From contig JAFAFA010000049.1 in assembly GCA_023423695.1 (NCBI GenBank), forward strand, positions 1 through 8,401: a stretch of DNA of 8,401 nt, read 5' to 3'. The position numbers and the translations under genes are program-made. Source of the stretch: Pseudomonadota bacterium (GTDB lineage: Bacteria; Pseudomonadota; Alphaproteobacteria; Azospirillales; Azospirillaceae). Shown piece by piece: positions 6,061 to 8,401 of this stretch; within the stretch, counting starts at the first letter, position 1; the number at the start of each line of letters is the position of its first letter. The notes under the pieces are model-generated. The model was not told where the DNA came from, searched no databases, and saw only the letters and a list, made by a program, of their open reading frames with translations.

Positions 6061-6750
6061 ATGGACGCGATCAAGGCCGTCACCTTCGATTACTTTGGCA
6101 CGCTGGTCGACGTCGATACCGGCGGCACCGCTGGCATGGCACAGGTGCTGTTCAGTCTGGGCCGCAGCAATCTGGACGCCGCAGCCCTCTATCTCGACTG
6201 GGATGTGCGCAACGTCCAACTCTACCGGTCGTCCGCCTATCGCCGGTACCGAGAGGTCGCCGCCGAAGCGTTGGCGACCACGCTGGCCGAGGCCGGGATC
6301 GAGCGGCTGGATGCGGCCCAGCTTCCGGCCCTGACCGACACGCTGCTGACCGGCCTCGTCGAGCAGGCGCCGCCGCACCCCGAGGTGCCCGAGATCCTCG
6401 CCCTTCTGGCGGCCAAATATCCGCTGATGCCAATCACCAACATGGACAGCGACCTGTTCGCCCGCAGCCGGCTGGCCTCTTTCTTCCCGAGCGTCACGAC
6501 CGCCGAAATGGCCCGGGCCTACAAGCCTTCGGAGCGCATCTTCCGCCTCGCTCTGGAACGGCTGGCGCTGGCCCCCGGCGAGGTTCTGCACGCCTCGCTG
6601 GCTTCTTGGGCCGACATCGACGGAGCCAAGCCGCTGGGCATGCGGGTCGCCTGGATCAACCGCACGCAGGACAGGCTGGGGGCGTGGCAGCCCCGGCCGG
6701 ACCATGAGTTCGCCGATCTCTCCGGATTGCGCGAGGTGCTTGCCCTCTGA
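6061..6750 (+). CDS. HAD-superfamily hydrolase, haloacid dehalogenase type II-like
   Basis: A 229-residue HAD protein. The nucleophile is Asp10 in TFDYFGTLVD, where the second acidic residue of phosphatases is Tyr, as in 2-haloacid dehalogenases. Motif II is ITNMD (Thr126, Asn127), motif III lysine is Lys155 in YKPSERIF, and motif IV is ASWADIDGAKPLGMRVAWINR with Asp185. The general layout and length match L-2-haloacid dehalogenases (about 225-230). However, by my alignment Ser175 and Asn177 of the Pseudomonas enzyme become Leu180 and Ser182, and the halide/carboxylate-binding Arg41 position is Asp46. True dehalogenation is therefore doubtful, and a phosphatase or other hydrolase role is possible. 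The start has AGGA six bases upstream and lies 14 bp after the hydratase stop, within the same operon. The frame is open far upstream, inside the hydratase gene, but only as a shadow. Confidence 0.82.
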   Translation: MDAIKAVTFDYFGTLVDVDTGGTAGMAQVLFSLGRSNLDAAALYLDWDVRNVQLYRSSAYRRYREVAAEALATTLAEAGIERLDAAQLPALTDTLLTGLVEQAPPHPEVPEILALLAAKYPLMPITNMDSDLFARSRLASFFPSVTTAEMARAYKPSERIFRLALERLALAPGEVLHASLASWADIDGAKPLGMRVAWINRTQDRLGAWQPRPDHEFADLSGLREVLAL

Positions 6751-6786
6751 CATCGGGCTCACCGAAAGGCGGGTTTTGCCGAGACA

Positions 6787-6813
6787 CGTCCGCCGCATGC
6801 GGCCCGGCGGACG
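6787..6813. repeat. 9-bp hairpin between the HAD and binding-protein genes
   Basis: CGTCCGCCG at 6787-6795 pairs perfectly with CGGCGGACG at 6805-6813 around a 9-base loop. It lies in the 110-bp gap between HAD and binding protein, 36 bp after the HAD stop. There is no following T run, so it is more likely an mRNA processing or stability element, or a Rho-assisted stop, than a simple intrinsic terminator. No clear -24/-12 or -35/-10 promoter was recognised in the rest of the gap. Confidence 0.5.
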
Positions 6814-6860
6814 GATGCAACGACACAACAACATGCCGCGTCAACGAATGGGGAAGTTCC

Positions 6861-6896
6861 ATGTCTCGATCAATGTCTCGATTTGGGTCTCGATCC
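6861..6896 (+). repeat. Three tandem 12-bp units at the start of the binding-protein gene
   Basis: ATGTCTCGATCA, ATGTCTCGATTT and GGGTCTCGATCC follow each other without gaps, sharing the core GTCTCGAT. They encode the odd leader MSRSMSRFGSRS and duplicate the start codon. A slipped-strand expansion at the 5' end of the gene would explain both the repeat and the unusually long n-region of the signal peptide. Confidence 0.6.
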
Positions 6897-8015
6897 GACA
6901 CGTTCATCCGCAAGCTGTTCCGTGGCAACCTGCTTCGTTTCGGCATCTCGCTCGCGGCGCTGGTGCCGACGGCGGCGGCGGCCGATGTCAAGCTTGGCCT
7001 CGCCGGGCCGGTCACCGGGCAATACGCCTCCTTCATGGAGCAGATGCGGCGCGGTGCCGAACTCGCCGTCGCCGACCTTAACGCCGCCGGCGGTATCAAT
7101 GGCGAGAAGGTCGTCCTGCAGGTGGCCGACGACGCCTGCGATCCCAAACAGGCGGTGGCGGTCGCCAACCGCTTCGTCGCCGATGGCGTTCAGGCGGTGG
7201 TCGGGCATTTCTGCTCCAGCTCCACCATTCCGGCCTCCAGCGTCTATGCGGAAGCTGGACTGGTGATCGTGACGCCGGCCTCGACCAACCCGACGATCAC
7301 CGAGCGCGGCCTGACCAACATGTTCCGGGTTTGTGGGCGCGATGACCAGGCCGCAGGGGTGGCGGCGAAGCAGATCGTCAGCCGCGATCTCGGCCGGACC
7401 ATCGCCATCGTCCACGACAAATCCACCTATGGCCAGGGCATTGCCGAGGGAGTGCGGACGGAGTTGGCGCAGCAGGGCCGCAATGTCGTGCTGTTCGAAG
7501 GCATCACCCAGGGGGAGCGCGATTTCTCCTCGCTGGTCGCGCGGATGAGAGCCTTGAACATCGATGTGGTCTTCTTCGGCGGGTATCATACCGAGGCCGG
7601 ACTGCTAGTGAGGCAGGCGGCCGAACAGGGGCTCAAGACCCGGTTCGTGGCCGGCGACGGCTTGGCGACCACGGAGTTCGCCGCCATTGCCGGACCGGCC
7701 AGCGATGGAGTGATGTTCACCTTCTACCCGGATCCGCGCGTCAACGCCGGCACCGCCGATCTGGTGCAGCGCTTCCGTTCCGCAGGTTTCGAGCCGGAGG
7801 GCTTCACCCTCTACACCTACGCCGCCGTCAACGTTCTGGCCGACGCGGCCAAAGCGGCGAAGACGATGAAGGGCGACAAGCTCGCCGCCGCGCTGCGTGC
7901 CGGCACTTACCGCACTGTGTTGGGCGACATCCGGTTCGACCGGAAGGGCGATCCGAACTCCGAGCCCTTCGTGCTCTATGCCTGGAACAACGGCACCTAC
8001 GCTCCCCTGAAGTGA
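6861..8015 (+). CDS. Periplasmic substrate-binding protein of a branched-chain/aromatic (HAAT) ABC transporter
   Basis: A 384-residue LivJ/LivK-type protein. The leader has a basic part (RKLFRGNLLRFG) and a hydrophobic part (ISLAALVPTAAAA), with likely cleavage after Ala41 before DVKLGLAGPVTGQYA. The mature protein follows E. coli LivJ closely: DDACDPKQAVAVANRFV and VVGHFCSSSTIPAS carry the two cysteines that form the LivJ disulfide (Cys93 and Cys118). TPASTNP (138-144) and GGYHTEAG (240-247) supply ligand-contact positions, and AGDG (264-267) has Asp where LivJ has the ammonium-binding Glu226. These features favour an amino acid or similar ligand, although relatives also bind aromatic acids. 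GGGGAA five bases upstream supports the ATG at 6861. A second in-frame ATG at 6873 lacks such a site. It follows the enzyme operon and precedes livH, so it probably feeds that pathway. Confidence 0.93.
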   Translation: MSRSMSRFGSRSDTFIRKLFRGNLLRFGISLAALVPTAAAADVKLGLAGPVTGQYASFMEQMRRGAELAVADLNAAGGINGEKVVLQVADDACDPKQAVAVANRFVADGVQAVVGHFCSSSTIPASSVYAEAGLVIVTPASTNPTITERGLTNMFRVCGRDDQAAGVAAKQIVSRDLGRTIAIVHDKSTYGQGIAEGVRTELAQQGRNVVLFEGITQGERDFSSLVARMRALNIDVVFFGGYHTEAGLLVRQAAEQGLKTRFVAGDGLATTEFAAIAGPASDGVMFTFYPDPRVNAGTADLVQRFRSAGFEPEGFTLYTYAAVNVLADAAKAAKTMKGDKLAAALRAGTYRTVLGDIRFDRKGDPNSEPFVLYAWNNGTYAPLK

Positions 8016-8081
8016 TCCCGGCAGCACGCCTGCCCTGACGAACGGAGCCGAAGCCACGGCCGCCGAACGCGGGGACATGCC

Positions 8082-8112
8082 CGCCGCTCGTCCCGAACCA
8101 GGACGAGCGGCG
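8082..8112. repeat. First 12-bp hairpin between binding protein and livH
   Basis: CGCCGCTCGTCC (8082-8093) and GGACGAGCGGCG (8101-8112) are perfectly complementary across a 7-base loop. The stem is very GC-rich. It lies 66 bp after the binding-protein stop and lacks a T run. A hairpin here would be expected to protect the upstream message or reduce read-through, so that more binding protein than permease is made, as often seen in ABC operons. Confidence 0.65.
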
Positions 8113-8147
8113 CCGTGGCGCATCGCGCCGTCCGTCCCGACATCCAA

Positions 8148-8182
8148 GCCCTTTCCTGCCGCCCGTTCGTGCAGGAAAGGGC
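8148..8182. repeat. Second 12-bp hairpin, just upstream of livH
   Basis: GCCCTTTCCTGC (8148-8159) pairs perfectly with GCAGGAAAGGGC (8171-8182) around an 11-base loop. It ends 23 bp before the livH ATG and is followed by CTCAAACTT rather than a T run. With the stem at 8082-8112 it makes a tandem pair filling most of the 190-bp gap. No promoter was recognised between the second stem and livH. Confidence 0.65.
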
Positions 8183-8205
8183 CTCAAACTTCGGGCGACG
8201 ACTTC

Positions 8206-8401
8206 ATGGACTATTTTCTCCAGCAATTGATCAACGGCTTGTCGCTTGGGGCGATCTACGGCCTGATCGCGATCGGCTACACGATGGTGTACGGCATCAT
8301 CGGGATGATCAACTTCGCCCATGGCGAGATTTACATGATCGGCTCCTTTGTGGCGCTGATCACCTTCCTGGCCATCGGCGCGCTCGGCATCACCTGGGTG
8401 C
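8206..8401 (+). CDS. livH: Branched-chain amino acid ABC transporter permease LivH, N-terminal part
   Basis: The first 65 residues of an inner-membrane permease, truncated by the window edge (full proteins are about 290-310 residues). The sequence YFLQQLINGLSLGAIYGLIA followed by IGYTMVYGIIGMINFAHGEIYMIGSF is nearly identical in pattern to E. coli LivH, including the conserved NFAHGE. The first membrane segment spans about residues 7-30 and a second begins near 43. The ATG at 8206 gives the expected family start, but the ribosome-binding site is weak (GGGCGACG). It pairs with the binding protein just upstream. LivM, LivG and LivF would be expected to follow outside the window. Confidence 0.93.
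   Translation, partial: MDYFLQQLINGLSLGAIYGLIAIGYTMVYGIIGMINFAHGEIYMIGSFVALITFLAIGALGITWV

Noticed and set aside
6763..6775. Second sigma-54 promoter before the binding-protein gene (GGCGGGTTTTGC)
   Set aside because: GG and GC are separated by eight bases instead of ten and the flanking consensus is absent.
5743..6834. Long minus-strand open frame (363 codons) across the hydratase and HAD genes
   Set aside because: Its translation resembles no known family and it lies antisense to two well-supported genes.
1..8401. CRISPR arrays, tRNA or rRNA genes
   Set aside because: No regularly spaced repeats and no cloverleaf or rRNA-like sequence were recognised on either strand.

Overview
The window is GC-rich DNA that looks like an alphaproteobacterium, and an Azospirillum- or other Rhodospirillales-like host would fit. 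This is suggested by codon use, by the protein styles (a LivJ/LivK-type binding protein, an AcoR-type regulator, PanB) and by the insertion sequences. Genus is inference only, because no rRNA or other marker gene is present.

The left 1.3 kb is a mobile-element scar. Positions 1-127 hold the 5' end of an IS256-family transposase on the minus strand, abutting a panB gene that retains only its last 99 codons (128-427). A decayed 843-bp insertion sequence follows (460-1302). It has matching terminal repeats and an IS6-like transposase on the minus strand broken by in-frame stops and a frameshift. Its right end lies only 37 bp before the most likely start of the next gene.

The centre is a regulated catabolic-type cluster, all on the plus strand. 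A sigma-54-dependent activator (GAF, PAS, AAA+ and Fis-type HTH) is followed by a 203-bp gap. That gap holds a textbook -24/-12 promoter and an upstream palindrome that could be the activator's binding site. Downstream come a FlK-like hotdog thioesterase, a phenylacetate-CoA-ligase-like enzyme, an enoyl-CoA hydratase (4-bp overlap with the ligase) and a HAD hydrolase of the haloacid-dehalogenase-like group. After 110 bp containing a 9-bp hairpin comes a periplasmic binding protein of the branched-chain/aromatic (HAAT) ABC class. A 190-bp gap with two perfect 12-bp hairpins then precedes the start of livH, which runs off the right edge.

Read together, an acid or amino-acid-like substrate would be taken up by the ABC system, activated to a CoA thioester, modified by the crotonase and released or proofread by the thioesterase. 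The activator would switch the cluster on through sigma-54. The substrate cannot be read from the sequence. The order CoA ligase, crotonase, hotdog thioesterase and transporter recalls 4-chlorobenzoate (fcb) operons, and FlK and haloacid-dehalogenase folds also hint at organohalogens. However, the residues diagnostic of dehalogenation are not conserved in the crotonase or, by my alignment, in the HAD protein.
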